Shown here piece by piece: positions 23,280-33,468 of a DNA stretch of 64,000 nt. The position numbers and the translations under genes were made by a program. The first letter of the stretch is position 1. The number at the start of each line of letters is the position of its first letter. The DNA lies in the NCBI GenBank assembly GCA_001600615.1, contig BCKK01000001.1, positions 1,961,082 to 2,025,081 on the forward strand. Reading direction: 5' to 3'. Source of the stretch: Dioszegia crocea (taxonomy: Eukaryota > Basidiomycota > Tremellomycetes > Tremellales > Bulleribasidiaceae). The notes under the pieces are model-generated. The model was not told the origin of the DNA, searched no databases, and saw only the letters and a program-made list of their open reading frames with translations.

Positions 23280-25208
23280 ATGACCTCCCCCGAAGACGAA
23301 TACTGCATCGACTTGAGGTTGCTTCAAGCCAGAGTAGCCTCAGTTGTGTATCATCTCACAGCTGCCATCACACACACTGGACCGTTAGCAATACGGATAA
23401 ACTCCCTCGAGAATCGACTCAGCACGGCGCATCTGGCCTATCTTGACATCGTAACGAAAGACCACGATGACGGAGTGCATTGCCAGGTATGCCACATTCA
23501 GAGCGACGACGCACGTCTTGTGGCCCTGGCGGTCGAACTTCGTCGAGCTCATCTCTACCGCATCTGTGTCCTGCAGAAAATCGCCAGCGGCGAACTCCGA
23601 CGGAAGGGGAACAGAGGCAACATACCAGGCAACATAGTGTTGTCACGTTCCCACGTCGATACACTCGATCAAATCATATTGCATCTTGCAAGTCGGGCTA
23701 TCGGTGATTCAGAAGTCGATTCCACCGGAAGCGTATCGGTGGGCGCGTTGACGGAAAGTGGTCATCCCGATGGCGACAGCGACAACTCCGGGAATGATGA
23801 CAGTGCGGACAGTCTGCCGCCTGTGACTGATACCGAGAGCGAGAGGGATGCGGGTCAGCATCGTCAGCAGGAAGAGATGAAGGATGCGGTGGTCTTAGGT
23901 CTGGGGCAATCCATCAAGGATCAGGCACAGGCGCAGGCCGATGCAGAGGTGCGATGGGAGGCGGAGATCAGGGAGTTGAGGGCGCTGCTCGGTGATCAGC
24001 AGAGGCAGATTGAGGTGATGAGGAGCGAGAAGGTTGCAGCTGCTGAAGCTGAATCCGTCAAGAGGGAGGAGGGCTTGGCGCTGTTGCGCAATGAGCTGCA
24101 GGTGCAGAAGATCGAGGCGGAGAAGACCATCGCGGCGGAAGTCAAAGCATTGAAGGAGGAGCTATCCGCTCTACGGGCGACAGTCTCGGCATCGGTCGGA
24201 ACGAATCATACCGGTATCGTCAACTCCCTCACCAAGGTCGATATCGAATCCCTCGGCCGCCTCATCCTATCCTCAGACCCCTTTACTTCGACCATTCCTC
24301 GCCTCCTTCGTCTCACCATCGGCCACACTTTGGCCCTCTCAGCCGGCTGTTTCCCCGTCGAGCACCCCGAGCGGGTGCTGCAGATCTCCAATGCGTGTGA
24401 CTCGCATCATACCCTGGCGGCTCTGGGAGTTCTTCACGATCTGCCTTCTTGGGCGGGTGAGAGGGAGCAGACATTCAGGCAGTTGGTGAAGGAGGCGTTG
24501 GAGGGTGAGGCGGATGCAGAGCCGGATTGTACTGAGCTTGACATGGCTATGCTGTCTATGTTGAGTGCTCAGCGCGGGGAGAGCTCAGAGCGGGATGATA
24601 AGGGGGAGAAGGTGGGGGACACGGAGGAGCACGAGAAGCTCAAGTCGGCCTGGACCAATGTCGTCGGAGCCGTCACTGCTCAGGGCCAATCCACTCTGGG
24701 CGAGGTCACGCAGCATCTCGCTCTCGCCATTGATCACATCACCTCCGCCAAAGCTGAAGCACTCCTCTCCATCGATAGGCGACACCAGGCCGCAACCCTT
24801 GATCTTGGTCATCGGGCGGACCAGCTCGACCAGGTGATGCTGGAGTTCGACCGGCTCCACTCGGGCTACCACTCCGCTCCTGCGTTGCCCATAGCCCAGA
24901 TTGAATCTATCCCCATCAGTCCATCCCCAAACCAAGACTTCTCTACTGTCATCACTCTACTCGAGCAATTGGTGTTGATGCAGCAACCCTCTTCACCTCT
25001 TACTCCCGTATCTTCGACCTCTCCCCCAACCCCGCTTAGGCCCTCCCCATCTACTACCTCGCTGGACACCACTCCTGCCCTAGCTACCGGCTCCTCTTCC
25101 ATTCACTCTTCTGCCAATGTCGCGCTGAACACTGTTGCCGGTCCGCGCGTGACTGGCCCTATTTGGTCAGACGATCTCTGGTATTCACCAGCTCGGGTGC
25201 GAATGTAG
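23280..25208 (+). CDS. Tandem family gene C: coiled-coil protein with central LILSS domain
   Basis: Uninterrupted frame of 642 residues; the ATG follows a 3' splice site by three bases. No known family. N-terminal helical domain to about residue 150 (LVALAVELRRAHLYRICVLQ), an acidic Ser/Asp linker, a long coiled coil at about 200-305 (EAEIRELRALLGDQQRQIEV), then a compact domain at about 320-430 starting IESLGRLILSSDPFTSTIPR and containing RLLRLTIGHTLALSAGCFPV. After it come a helix (AKAEALLSIDRRHQAA), the family motif HRADQLDQVMLEFDRLHSG, and a Pro/Ser/Thr-rich tail of about 110 residues. The central domain is shared with gene D at clearly recognisable identity. No targeting signal seen. Confidence 0.72.
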   Translation: MTSPEDEYCIDLRLLQARVASVVYHLTAAITHTGPLAIRINSLENRLSTAHLAYLDIVTKDHDDGVHCQVCHIQSDDARLVALAVELRRAHLYRICVLQKIASGELRRKGNRGNIPGNIVLSRSHVDTLDQIILHLASRAIGDSEVDSTGSVSVGALTESGHPDGDSDNSGNDDSADSLPPVTDTESERDAGQHRQQEEMKDAVVLGLGQSIKDQAQAQADAEVRWEAEIRELRALLGDQQRQIEVMRSEKVAAAEAESVKREEGLALLRNELQVQKIEAEKTIAAEVKALKEELSALRATVSASVGTNHTGIVNSLTKVDIESLGRLILSSDPFTSTIPRLLRLTIGHTLALSAGCFPVEHPERVLQISNACDSHHTLAALGVLHDLPSWAGEREQTFRQLVKEALEGEADAEPDCTELDMAMLSMLSAQRGESSERDDKGEKVGDTEEHEKLKSAWTNVVGAVTAQGQSTLGEVTQHLALAIDHITSAKAEALLSIDRRHQAATLDLGHRADQLDQVMLEFDRLHSGYHSAPALPIAQIESIPISPSPNQDFSTVITLLEQLVLMQQPSSPLTPVSSTSPPTPLRPSPSTTSLDTTPALATGSSSIHSSANVALNTVAGPRVTGPIWSDDLWYSPARVRM

Positions 25209-25997
25209 TGCGGGCAGGTGAGGGTGGGTGAGCTAGAGATGGTGTGTGTGGTTCAGGGCGAGAAGGGAGGATATCGAGTTGCTTTGGATGGTCAGCAGGA
25301 GGAGACGGAGGACATGGGATCATTACGGGATAGGGGGTGAGGTACGGAAGTTGGGAAGCAGAGTCAGTTACGGAGGTTTAAAAAATCGTCCACACATCAT
25401 CATCATATCATTGCAGTCGGAGTACGGTCGATCATCTACGTGGAGAATACACTATATATGCACATTATATCATCTTAAGGCAACGGTTCGAGAGGCAACC
25501 CCTCTACTCTAGCTCCTCTTGCGCTGCAGTAGGTAGTCGACTTGGTCCCGGGGGACTTAAGCATGACATTCCTCCCTCGCAATGATGCCCTTATCTCACT
25601 TGGGCAACGTACCTAAATGCCAGCTTTACTCAACTATCAGATCATGAAGGCTAGAACGCGAACAGGCTTCCAGCAGCCATGGCCAAAAGTGCCACGAACG
25701 GACACGGGACAATGACGGGGAGGCTGGTACAAAGGCACGGGCGCTTCTCAGAGGGGGACCGAGCGCTGCTCATCATGACGCATGATGGATGACTTCAGTC
25801 ACATGCCCTTCGCTCCTTATGTACCGGTCACTCTTCACCTCTCTTCGTTCTCACATCCCCTTCATCCCTTTCTGTCGTTAGTCAAGCACCGACATTATGT
25901 CTGGCATCCTGACCCCTTTACTTATGGCCCGTCCCGACTTCGAGCTGTAGGTCCAATCAAGCCTCCATCTCTACCAGCACTGACCTTACTCAGCAGG
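25209..25997. other. Intergenic region between family genes C and D
   Basis: About 790 bp. The frame of gene D stays open back to an in-frame ATG at 25782, but CTGACCTTACTCAGCAG directly before 25998 looks like a branch point plus acceptor, so 25782-25997 is more likely 5' leader with an intron. Nothing else recognised. Confidence 0.4.
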
Positions 25998-27905
25998 ATG
26001 GACAACTCCCGCGTAGACGAACGTCGTCTTGCCACTCTTTTCACCGAGGTCAACCAAATGTCGTCGTCTCTCGAAGCCATTCTACAATCCAACGAGGGCC
26101 GCAAGGTCCGACTTGCGATCTGGGAGCGTGGACTTGCAATTCTCAACACTTCTTGCGAGCGCGTCTTAGATCCTTTCACGGCACACCACCTCTCGAAAGA
26201 CCACCGTCTCTTCAACCTTGCGCAACTACTTCGCTCGGTCAACTCAACTTACCTCACTATCCTGTCGCGAGTCCAAGAGGGACGGCTATCACGGCCGGAG
26301 GACGACCGCACCATCTTTGGTCCGGATGTCGATCGCCTCCGTCTCTTCATTCAGACGATTGATGAGATCACCGTAACCCCCATCGGCTCAATCACGGGAG
26401 AGGAATCTCACCCCTCCGATTCCGGAACATCGCAAGATGTTATCGAGCGCGAAGTCGAGAGGCGCGTGGGGGCGATGCGAGTCAGTCTACTCGATGAGGT
26501 GACGACTCGGATGAAGAGACTCGACGTAGAGATCAGGGACAGCGCCCGGGCTGGGATGGAGGCGGAAGAATTTGCGCGAAAACTGGCTGATGAGGCCATT
26601 ATGAGTGAGGAGACCAGAGTGGACAGAGACAGGGTGGACACTCTAGAGAAGCTCAAGAGAGAGGGCGAGAAGATGAGGAGTCATGCCGAAGAGTTCAAGA
26701 CGGAGATGATGGAGCGCTTGCGATCGGCCGCGGTGGATGCAAAGAGTGCCCAGAGCTTGGCTACTGGGCGTCTTGACATGGTCGAGGCTAAGCAGAAAGC
26801 CGAGACGGACAAATTGAAGGAAGAGATCGAGGGGCTGAGGGAGGAATTGGCGCTTCTACGAGCCAATCCGTCGGTCGATAATCCAGCGGGATCGGTCGGT
26901 ACGGCCTACATCAACCCTTCGGCCACCATCGACAAGGAAGGAATCGAAGCGCTTTGTCGTCTCATCCTCTCATCCGAACACTTCTCCGCCACAATCTGTC
27001 GACTCCTTTCCCTCACCATCGGCTACAGTCTCTCCCTCTCCGTCGGCTGCTTCACAATTGAGGACGATGACAGGGTGGAGCAGATCGCTGCTGCGTGCCA
27101 GGTCGATGACCCGCTCTCGGCGCTAGACGCTTACGATCTCTCGGATTGGGCGACCGATAAAGAGGAGACGTTCGGGCAGCTGATCAAGGAGACGCTGGAG
27201 GAACAGTCGCGTGAGGCGGACTGCGGGATCGTGATGGCGGCGCTGGCTAGCGGGACCGCGGCGGGGGCAGAGCAGACACGGGGGACTTCTGTAGAGAGGG
27301 AAGACATCAAGGCGGCCTTGGCCGAGGCGCAGGAGTCCATCACTGCTCAACAACACATGGCGCTGGCGAAGATTAGCCAGGATCGGTCTGCCACCATGTC
27401 CGGCATCTCCGTCGCCGCAGCCGAGGCTCTCCGCACCATCGAGCAGCGGTCTCTCTCCGAGCTCGCAAGTATCGAGACTAGGGCGGACAAGCTTGATCTT
27501 GCCATGCTGAACTTTGACCGACTTCATGCGGCTGAGCATGGAGCGGGTCGTATCCCTCCTCCCTCGGTCCAAGCCGGATCTCCCGGAGTCCCCATCTCCT
27601 CTGCTCCTACCAATCCCGATGCCAACCTGGCTACGATCCTTCCCCTTCTCAAGCGATTCCTTGATACTCAGCAAATCCCTCAAAGCGTCTCTGCTACCGC
27701 GTCGGCCCAGGAGATCGTATTTCCCAGCCACCAGAACTCTCCGGCCCCTCTTCCATCGGCCTCCAACTCCACCTCCCCATCGGCTCATATTTCCTCTGCA
27801 CCGGCGGAGATCATTCAATCGACTTTGAGTACCGCCACTCCAACCGTCGTCGAGACCAGGTCTGGGAGCCTCTTCGTGTATATCCCGACCGGTCCGGCGT
27901 GGTAG
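25998..27905 (+). CDS. Tandem family gene D: coiled-coil protein with central LILSS domain
   Basis: Uninterrupted frame of 635 residues from ATG 25998 (MDNSRVDERRLATLF), one base after a probable 3' splice site. No known family. N-terminal helical domain to about 130 (LAQLLRSVNSTYLTILSRVQEG), coiled coil at about 155-295 (KLADEAIMSEETRVDRDRVD), then the shared central domain IEALCRLILSSEHFSATICR with LLSLTIGYSLSLSVGCF. Next are AAEALRTIEQRSLSE and TRADKLDLAMLNFDRLHAA, and a Pro/Ser-rich tail. It resembles gene C along its full length and gene B in the end segments. An upstream in-frame ATG at 25782 would add 72 residues, which is less likely. Confidence 0.72.
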   Translation: MDNSRVDERRLATLFTEVNQMSSSLEAILQSNEGRKVRLAIWERGLAILNTSCERVLDPFTAHHLSKDHRLFNLAQLLRSVNSTYLTILSRVQEGRLSRPEDDRTIFGPDVDRLRLFIQTIDEITVTPIGSITGEESHPSDSGTSQDVIEREVERRVGAMRVSLLDEVTTRMKRLDVEIRDSARAGMEAEEFARKLADEAIMSEETRVDRDRVDTLEKLKREGEKMRSHAEEFKTEMMERLRSAAVDAKSAQSLATGRLDMVEAKQKAETDKLKEEIEGLREELALLRANPSVDNPAGSVGTAYINPSATIDKEGIEALCRLILSSEHFSATICRLLSLTIGYSLSLSVGCFTIEDDDRVEQIAAACQVDDPLSALDAYDLSDWATDKEETFGQLIKETLEEQSREADCGIVMAALASGTAAGAEQTRGTSVEREDIKAALAEAQESITAQQHMALAKISQDRSATMSGISVAAAEALRTIEQRSLSELASIETRADKLDLAMLNFDRLHAAEHGAGRIPPPSVQAGSPGVPISSAPTNPDANLATILPLLKRFLDTQQIPQSVSATASAQEIVFPSHQNSPAPLPSASNSTSPSAHISSAPAEIIQSTLSTATPTVVETRSGSLFVYIPTGPAW

Positions 27906-28516
27906 TCGGCCAGAAGGCGAATGGAGGCGGAAGTGGCTACCAGCGGTATTGGGAATAAGAGGGGCAGGAAAGTGGTTTGATTGTTCATGAGGGGTCGGTG
28001 GTCAATGAGGGTAGCACGGGGCGTATTCAGGTCGAGGGGTCGAGATGGAAGATAGTTACATGTACAGATTACGTCAAAGTCAAGTTCCAGGATTAGTCTA
28101 CCTCCCGTAGTAGTCTGAGCCATACTATGTACCATATCAAAAGACTGGTGCGACATGGTACATGAGACCAGACAATGCATCAAGATGTCTCCGGGTAACC
28201 GTATGCGAAATAAGGAAAACAGGGCATGAAAGACAGGCGAGCGAAAGCGAAGTACGAAATAACAAAGACGGAACAGATCCAGTCAGAAGGACCCGGGGGT
28301 CAAAAGGTATACGGTGAAGAAAGCAAAAGCATGAGACATTGAGGGGTATATGGAGGAGAGATGGCTTAGCTACGGCAGAAGTGAAGGAGATAAGGGGAGA
28401 TAACGAAATCAAAATGTGTGGTTTTTGGTGAAAGATGTAGCTAAACTATCGATATGCCCAACAAGGGTGAAGGGGACAAGGTACTGCGGAGGGGGGGAAA
28501 TGGTGATGTGTTGTCC
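27906..28516. other. Convergent intergenic region
   Basis: About 610 bp between the 3' ends of family gene D and the BTG-domain gene. It should hold both polyadenylation regions. No coding signal. Confidence 0.4.
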
Positions 28517-30166
28517 CTAGGCGATCCGAGTCAAAGGCTGACGGATCCCAACTCCTACACCGCCTTGCCACCCTTGCATCTGCTGAGGTGGACCCATCTG
28601 ACCCGGCTGGCCCTTCATGACGATGGGCTGGAACGCGTTTCCCACTGGTCCTCCCACGCCAGGCTGGCCAATGTGCCCCAGATAAGTCGGCATGATGCGC
28701 CTCCTCGTCCGAGGCTTCCTGCCTCCGCCCATGCCGGATGCCAAGTCTCCCGGAGTGAGCGCAGAGTTAAGGGCACGACTGGCGAGTGAGATGGAAGGGG
28801 AGCGCGATCGGTCACCCATCGACATGCGGTGCTGGCTGACCACTGATCCTGGGCGGGAACCGGGTGGTCCGCCTGCACCACCGCCGAGCTTGACGCCACC
28901 GCCAAGGACTGTGACGTTGCCGCCATCGTAGGGAGTGACGGAGGGGGTGCCGACTTTGCCACCTGGGCCCGGGGCGGTAGGTGTGACTTGGCCTTGGCCT
29001 GTGGGAGAGGGGTCTCGACCTCGGATGCCGAACGTGGGAGTCTTGTCGTCGGCGGCAGCTGCATTGGCAGCGGCAGTGAAGGGATCCGCGGAACCGGGTC
29101 GAGAGGCAGGAGTGAGGAGTTGGGTGTGGCCAGAGTTGGAATCGGAGATGCTCGAGTCGATGGACGAGTTACTGCCTGTACTTTGTCTGTGACCTGATCG
29201 CGCGGGGTACGTGGACGCGCGGGCATGACCAGGGTGTTCCTCGCCCTCGCTGATTGGGCTGGGACTGCGGGCGGAGAAGGAGGCGGATGACGAGCGGGAG
29301 TGACCGCCAATGCTTGCGGCAGGCATGAGGTTGGGGGAGGTAGGACGGTGGAAGTTTAGAGGGGAGGGCACGGTGGCAGCACCAAGAGAATGAGCGGGGG
29401 TAGGCGGGATGAAGGCCATAGAGGGTGCGCGGATCTGAATAGCGGCGGATGGTCGGGCGGGAGTGAGGGCTTGGGGCTGGGCGTGGGACTCCGAGCCTTC
29501 GGTAGAAGACCCTGCGGGGCCAGCTTTCCAAATCGTAATGGTAGATTCTGACATGTCAGCTTGTGTTTCCTTAGTATACTGTTAATCCGACGTACCCGGA
29601 CTTGGTCGGACTGGGTCAAACTCCGAGTCAAAGTACTTCCAACCGCCATATCGCCAAGTTACCAAACCAGGATCACACCATGCCTCCCATTCATCCCTCT
29701 CCTTGTCTCCATGTACCAACTCATCTCTCGGTTTACCCTTCAGAGACTGCCGCCATACCTCGACGTCGACGCCTGAGAGCGCTGCAGCTCGTTCCAGTGC
29801 CCGAGGCAGACCCAGAGGCCGAGAACAAATCAGGGACCGATGGCCTGTCCCGAACGAGGGCTCCATAGGCTTCCATGATGATTCGTATAGCTCTGTGAGG
29901 ATGGAAGTGAGGGAAGTGCGTAGCTGGAGGATGACGGAGTGGGGGTAGTGTGCAGAGAGAGGCTGGGTGAGGTGGTGGACCAAAGCGGCTACTGCCGATA
30001 GCAGAGAAGTATCAATTGTAGCCAGCTGGGCCGCGGTGAGGGATGGGGAGTAAGGGTTGAGTACAATGTTACCGCTCGAAGCTGCCGAAGCGGTATGTCG
30101 TACTTTGGGCCGGGAGGGTGAGCCGGATAGAGCGAGCTGATTCAGCTGATCCGTAATCGTAAACAT
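28517..30166 (-). CDS. BTG/Tob anti-proliferative domain protein
   Basis: Two exons (30166-29596 and 29547-28517) give 533 residues; the 49-bp intron ends AAGCTGACATGTCAG. The N-terminal 190 residues carry a BTG-type domain: two helices (TSLLSAVAALVHHLTQPLS, LQLRTSLTSILTELYESSW), then W-x-P-x-x-P-x-x-G-x-x-x-R (SWKPMEPSFGTGHRSL), and the acidic-aromatic end DEWEAWCDPGLVTWRYGGW. BTG/Tob proteins link the CCR4-NOT deadenylase to target mRNAs and restrain growth. The remaining 340 residues are disordered, rich in Ser/Pro/Gly, with a basic patch GGRKPRTRRRIMP near the end. The tail is far longer than in animal BTG1 and closer in plan to Tob. Confidence 0.82.
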
Positions 30167-30843
30167 CGTGGGATGTTGATTCTGACGAATCCGCCGAGGA
30201 AGAGGAAGGTGGAGGACTGGTTATGTCGATGTAGATGATGGGAGCATGGGGTTGGTCGATTGAGGGGAAAAGGGGTAGGATGTGCGAGGATAGAGGTAAG
30301 GGGTAAACAAGAGACAAACAAGGTATTCCAATGGGTTTTTGGGGTTTAACAAGATTTGAAAAGATAGAGATGTAAGTTCTAGATGTAATCTATGTATTCC
30401 AGGGATGGAGGATAGCAAGGGTGAGGAGGGGGAGGGTGGAGGACTGGGTAGATGGGTCGAGGATAGGGGTAGAAGGGGGATGCTGGCAAAGGATCGCCAC
30501 CTTGAGCCAGGGAGGGAACTCAAAGAGAATCAGTTGCCGCTTGGGGCAATTTTTCAATAACGCCGAGTTTCAGATGTCACGTGATGGAGCCACGTGGGTC
30601 TTACCTTCTGTGCCCTTGTCATGCCAGACGATGCTAGCAATGCAATGACCGCTGGAAACGTAGTGTTGGCCATGGGTAAGCGTTGAGGGAGGACCTTTGC
30701 GCGATTCTGATTTGTGGAATGATTTGTATGTACAACGATGATTCTGATACAGTTGAGGGGAGTGTACTGCTCGCGCCCTTGCTTCCCCGTCCCCTTGGCG
30801 TCTGCTCTCGTACCTTGCTCTTGCTGCTGCTTCCCCTCTCATC
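30167..30843. other. Intergenic region
   Basis: About 680 bp upstream of the BTG-domain gene and downstream of the SWS1 homologue. No gene is recognised. A palindromic CACGTG-like pair (TCACGTGA at 30577-30584 and CACGTG at 30590-30595) may be bHLH sites. Confidence 0.4.
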
Positions 30844-31813
30844 TCATCCCGCAGCTGCCACTGAGGGTGCAATGTTCCCCACTTGCCTCGCCAGGCCCAG
30901 TAGTTCCACCACGCCCGGCAAGTACACCTCAGTGCTGATCATCTTTCCGGTATGATGTGCGATGAGCACCGATAGTAGGTGTTTGCACTGGATTCATTAG
31001 CTCTGCTCCTCGCTCCAGTCAAGGGGAGTAGGAGAGCTCACCAAGAAGTTGCGCTCACCACCAAGGGAGTTGAACAGGAAACCTGCGCAGGGACAATACA
31101 TCTTTTCAATGCCCATCGCGAGAGACCGGATCCGATACGCCTGTTTCAGCTGGTATTGTCGTTCCTCCTGCCGGTGAAGATCAAGCCGACTTGTGTCCGT
31201 CTCCCTCTCATCTGCTGGCGGGTGTGCGGGAGCTGCGGATGAAGGTTCGGAGATTTCGCCAAAGGGGTCGAGAGGCGCTGGGGTAGGGGATGGCGACCTG
31301 GCCACGAAGTTGTCGGCCGGTTCAGTAGGACGAGATACGAGGGGCGGGAGAGAGTTATAAAGAGTGTAGGGCTGTCCGGTTGATGATGTGACCTAAACGT
31401 CAGCGACATTCAAATTGCGGAGAGCAGCCCGAGGATCCGCTGACTTACCTGGTACAGGGATCGCCCTCCTGGCAGATTCACTAGAACGACTGTCGGTCAG
31501 CTACAGTTCTTGAATGTTGTTGAGGATGAAAGAGCCGGCCAAATGATAGGGGACGGAGAGACATGTGCGAAATCACTGACCTTCTCGTCTATCGATTAAC
31601 TGCAGGGCCGAAAGCAGCATTGGCCCAAACACGGCGTGAAGTTGCATGAGAAGAGTATCGGGTACTGTGGATTGTCAGTACTTGTAAGTTTGTCAGAGTC
31701 AGTGAGACTTGTGTCAGACTTGGCATACCTGAGGTGGAAGAAGGAAGAGCGTTGAGTAGGGTCGCTGCAAGGAGGCAGAAGCCGTCGTCCTCGTTGTCAC
31801 CGCTTCGTGTCAT
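30844..31813 (-). CDS. SWS1: SWIM-domain protein, SWS1/ZSWIM7 homologue
   Basis: Five exons, start at 31813 (MTRSGDNEDDGFCLLAA), stop at 30844-30846. Joined exons give LMQLHAVFGPMLLSALQLIDRRE, VVLVNLPGGRSLYQVTSSTG, then YCPCAGFLFNSLGGERNFLCKHLLSVLIAHHTGK. The C-x-C-x(n)-C-x-H zinc site is only complete after splicing, since the second Cys-Lys-His begins the last exon. The order matches human ZSWIM7 and yeast SWS1 (loop S-G-R-x-x-Y-Q-V, then C-P-C, then C-K-H-L-L). SWS1 pairs with RAD51 paralogues in the Shu complex and promotes homologous recombination. About 85 mostly polar residues are inserted between the YQV loop and the CPC element. It is divergent from the SMP-30-like gene. Confidence 0.87.
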
Positions 31814-32113
31814 TTTCTTTTTGTGAGCGGGCACAACGGGCAGTACTTTTTGGTACGAGCACGTACACCCTATCCTTGTCTCGTGATGGATATGGTTAGA
31901 TGGAGAGACAATCGGCAGGACATACGCTATCCTGGCTGGCGAGGTTAGGCGCGTGCTTTGAGTGACGCACGGTCCTGCGGTAAAGTCCGGCCCGGACCGG
32001 CAAGAACCTCCGGGGGATTCTCGGGACTTTCCAAAGGTGTTGTTCGAGCTTCGAGTTCCTTCGCTCAACCTATACCTCTGGATCATCCTTGGATATACAA
32101 TCATACTACCACA
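31814..32113. promoter_or_regulatory. Divergent promoter of SWS1 and the SMP-30-like gene
   Basis: 300 bp separate the two start codons, so both promoters must lie here or overlap the leaders. GGTCCTGCGG and GAGTTCCTTCG-type GC-rich patches but no clear TATA box. Confidence 0.4.
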
Positions 32114-33468
32114 ATGACTGGCCAGATCCCTACCATACAAGCCGAGCACGAACTCGCTTGCGCAAACCAGCTCGGCGAGGGTGAGTGATTGAGGTCAAGA
32201 GGGCCGGTCTCATCCTAACTTTTAACAGGTATCGTCTGGGACGCAAAGACGCAGCTGCTACACTGGGTTGACATCAACGAGGCAGAAATACATACGTGAG
32301 TATGCAGCCGTGCGAGAGCATGTCTAAATGGTGGATTCATCATAGCTGAGATCATGAAGCTACGACCCGGACAGCAAGAAATACGCGGTGGACTCATACA
32401 AGGGCCAGACAAAGTTTATCGGGACTATCGCACTTCGGAAGGACCAGGCTGGTGTAAGTATATATCAGCTGGCTAATGTGGTCTTATGGATCCAAGCTAG
32501 CTGCTGATTCATCCAGTTTATCGGTCTGACCCAACATCATATCGCCTTTTTCCCCAAACCTACCTCTCCGACTGGCACCGACTCGAACCCCAAACGCACA
32601 GACCGTGAGGCCGAGCTGGTGGTCGCTCCCGTTCCCCCAGAATCTCAGACAGACAAACCTCTTCGCTTCAACGATGGGCAGAATGACCCCCTCGGTAGAT
32701 TCTACGCTGGAAGCATGACCCTGCCGGAGGTTGGAGATGGTGTCAAGCGAGGAAAGCTATGGCGGTGAGTTGCAACTCCCAGTGTCTCTCGACACTCACC
32801 AGCTGACGTGAGCAGATATGACCCAGACGGATCCTTGACCGAGATCATATCTGCTGTGGGAACGAGTAATGGTATTGGCTACTCACCCGACGGCAAGACC
32901 ATGTGTGAGTTGGTGGCGCTCCTCATCCTACCCTCATACTGATATTCCAGACTACGTCGACTCAGCAGACCAAGAACTTCTCTCTTTCGACCACTCATCT
33001 GGCAAACTCGAGAAGCGTAAAGTCCTCGCTACGACCCCTCCGCCCGTTAGTCCCGCACGAGACGCGCCCGGGGTGTTCGACGGTCTATGCACAGACGGCG
33101 TTGGAAACATTTGGGTGGCAAGATGGTCGGACGGGCGCGTGGTTGGCTATACGCCAGAAGGCGAGATTATCTGCAATATCAACGTGCCTGGGGCTAGAAA
33201 CGTCACCATTCCTTGTTTCGGCGGTGAGCCCCACTCTGTCTCTTTCAGTCATTGACCTCGGACTTAAGCTGACTCTGTAGGCAAAGACCTGGAGACTATG
33301 TACATCAGCACAGCGTACGCTGGTCTCGGCAAGGGTGGGCCGGAAGCTCAGAACAAGTATCCCCAATCTGGAGATCTGTTCAAGGTGGACTTCTCGGAAG
33401 GGAGCGAGATTAGGAAGCTGCTTGGTAAGGGCTGGAAAGGAGCGGAGAGGGAGCGTTTCGGTGGATAG
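32114..33468 (+). CDS. SMP-30/gluconolactonase-like (regucalcin family) protein
   Basis: Seven exons (32114-32180, 32229-32295, 32360-32453, 32517-32764, 32816-32904, 32951-33223, 33281-33468) give 341 residues with all phases consistent. Six-bladed propeller landmarks: LGEGIVWDAKTQLLHWVDI with the metal-binding Glu, RFNDGQNDPLGRFYAGSM with the Asn, TSNGIGYSPDGKTMYYVDS with the second Asn, and FDGLCTDGVGNIWVARWSDG with the catalytic Asp. The four metal-site residues of SMP-30/gluconolactonases are therefore present. Such enzymes hydrolyse sugar lactones with a divalent metal; the true substrate is unknown. No signal peptide, so cytosolic. Confidence 0.9.

Noticed and set aside
25782..25997. 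N-terminal extension of gene D from the ATG at 25782
   Set aside because: A branch-plus-acceptor signal abuts the ATG at 25998, and A and C show the same arrangement.
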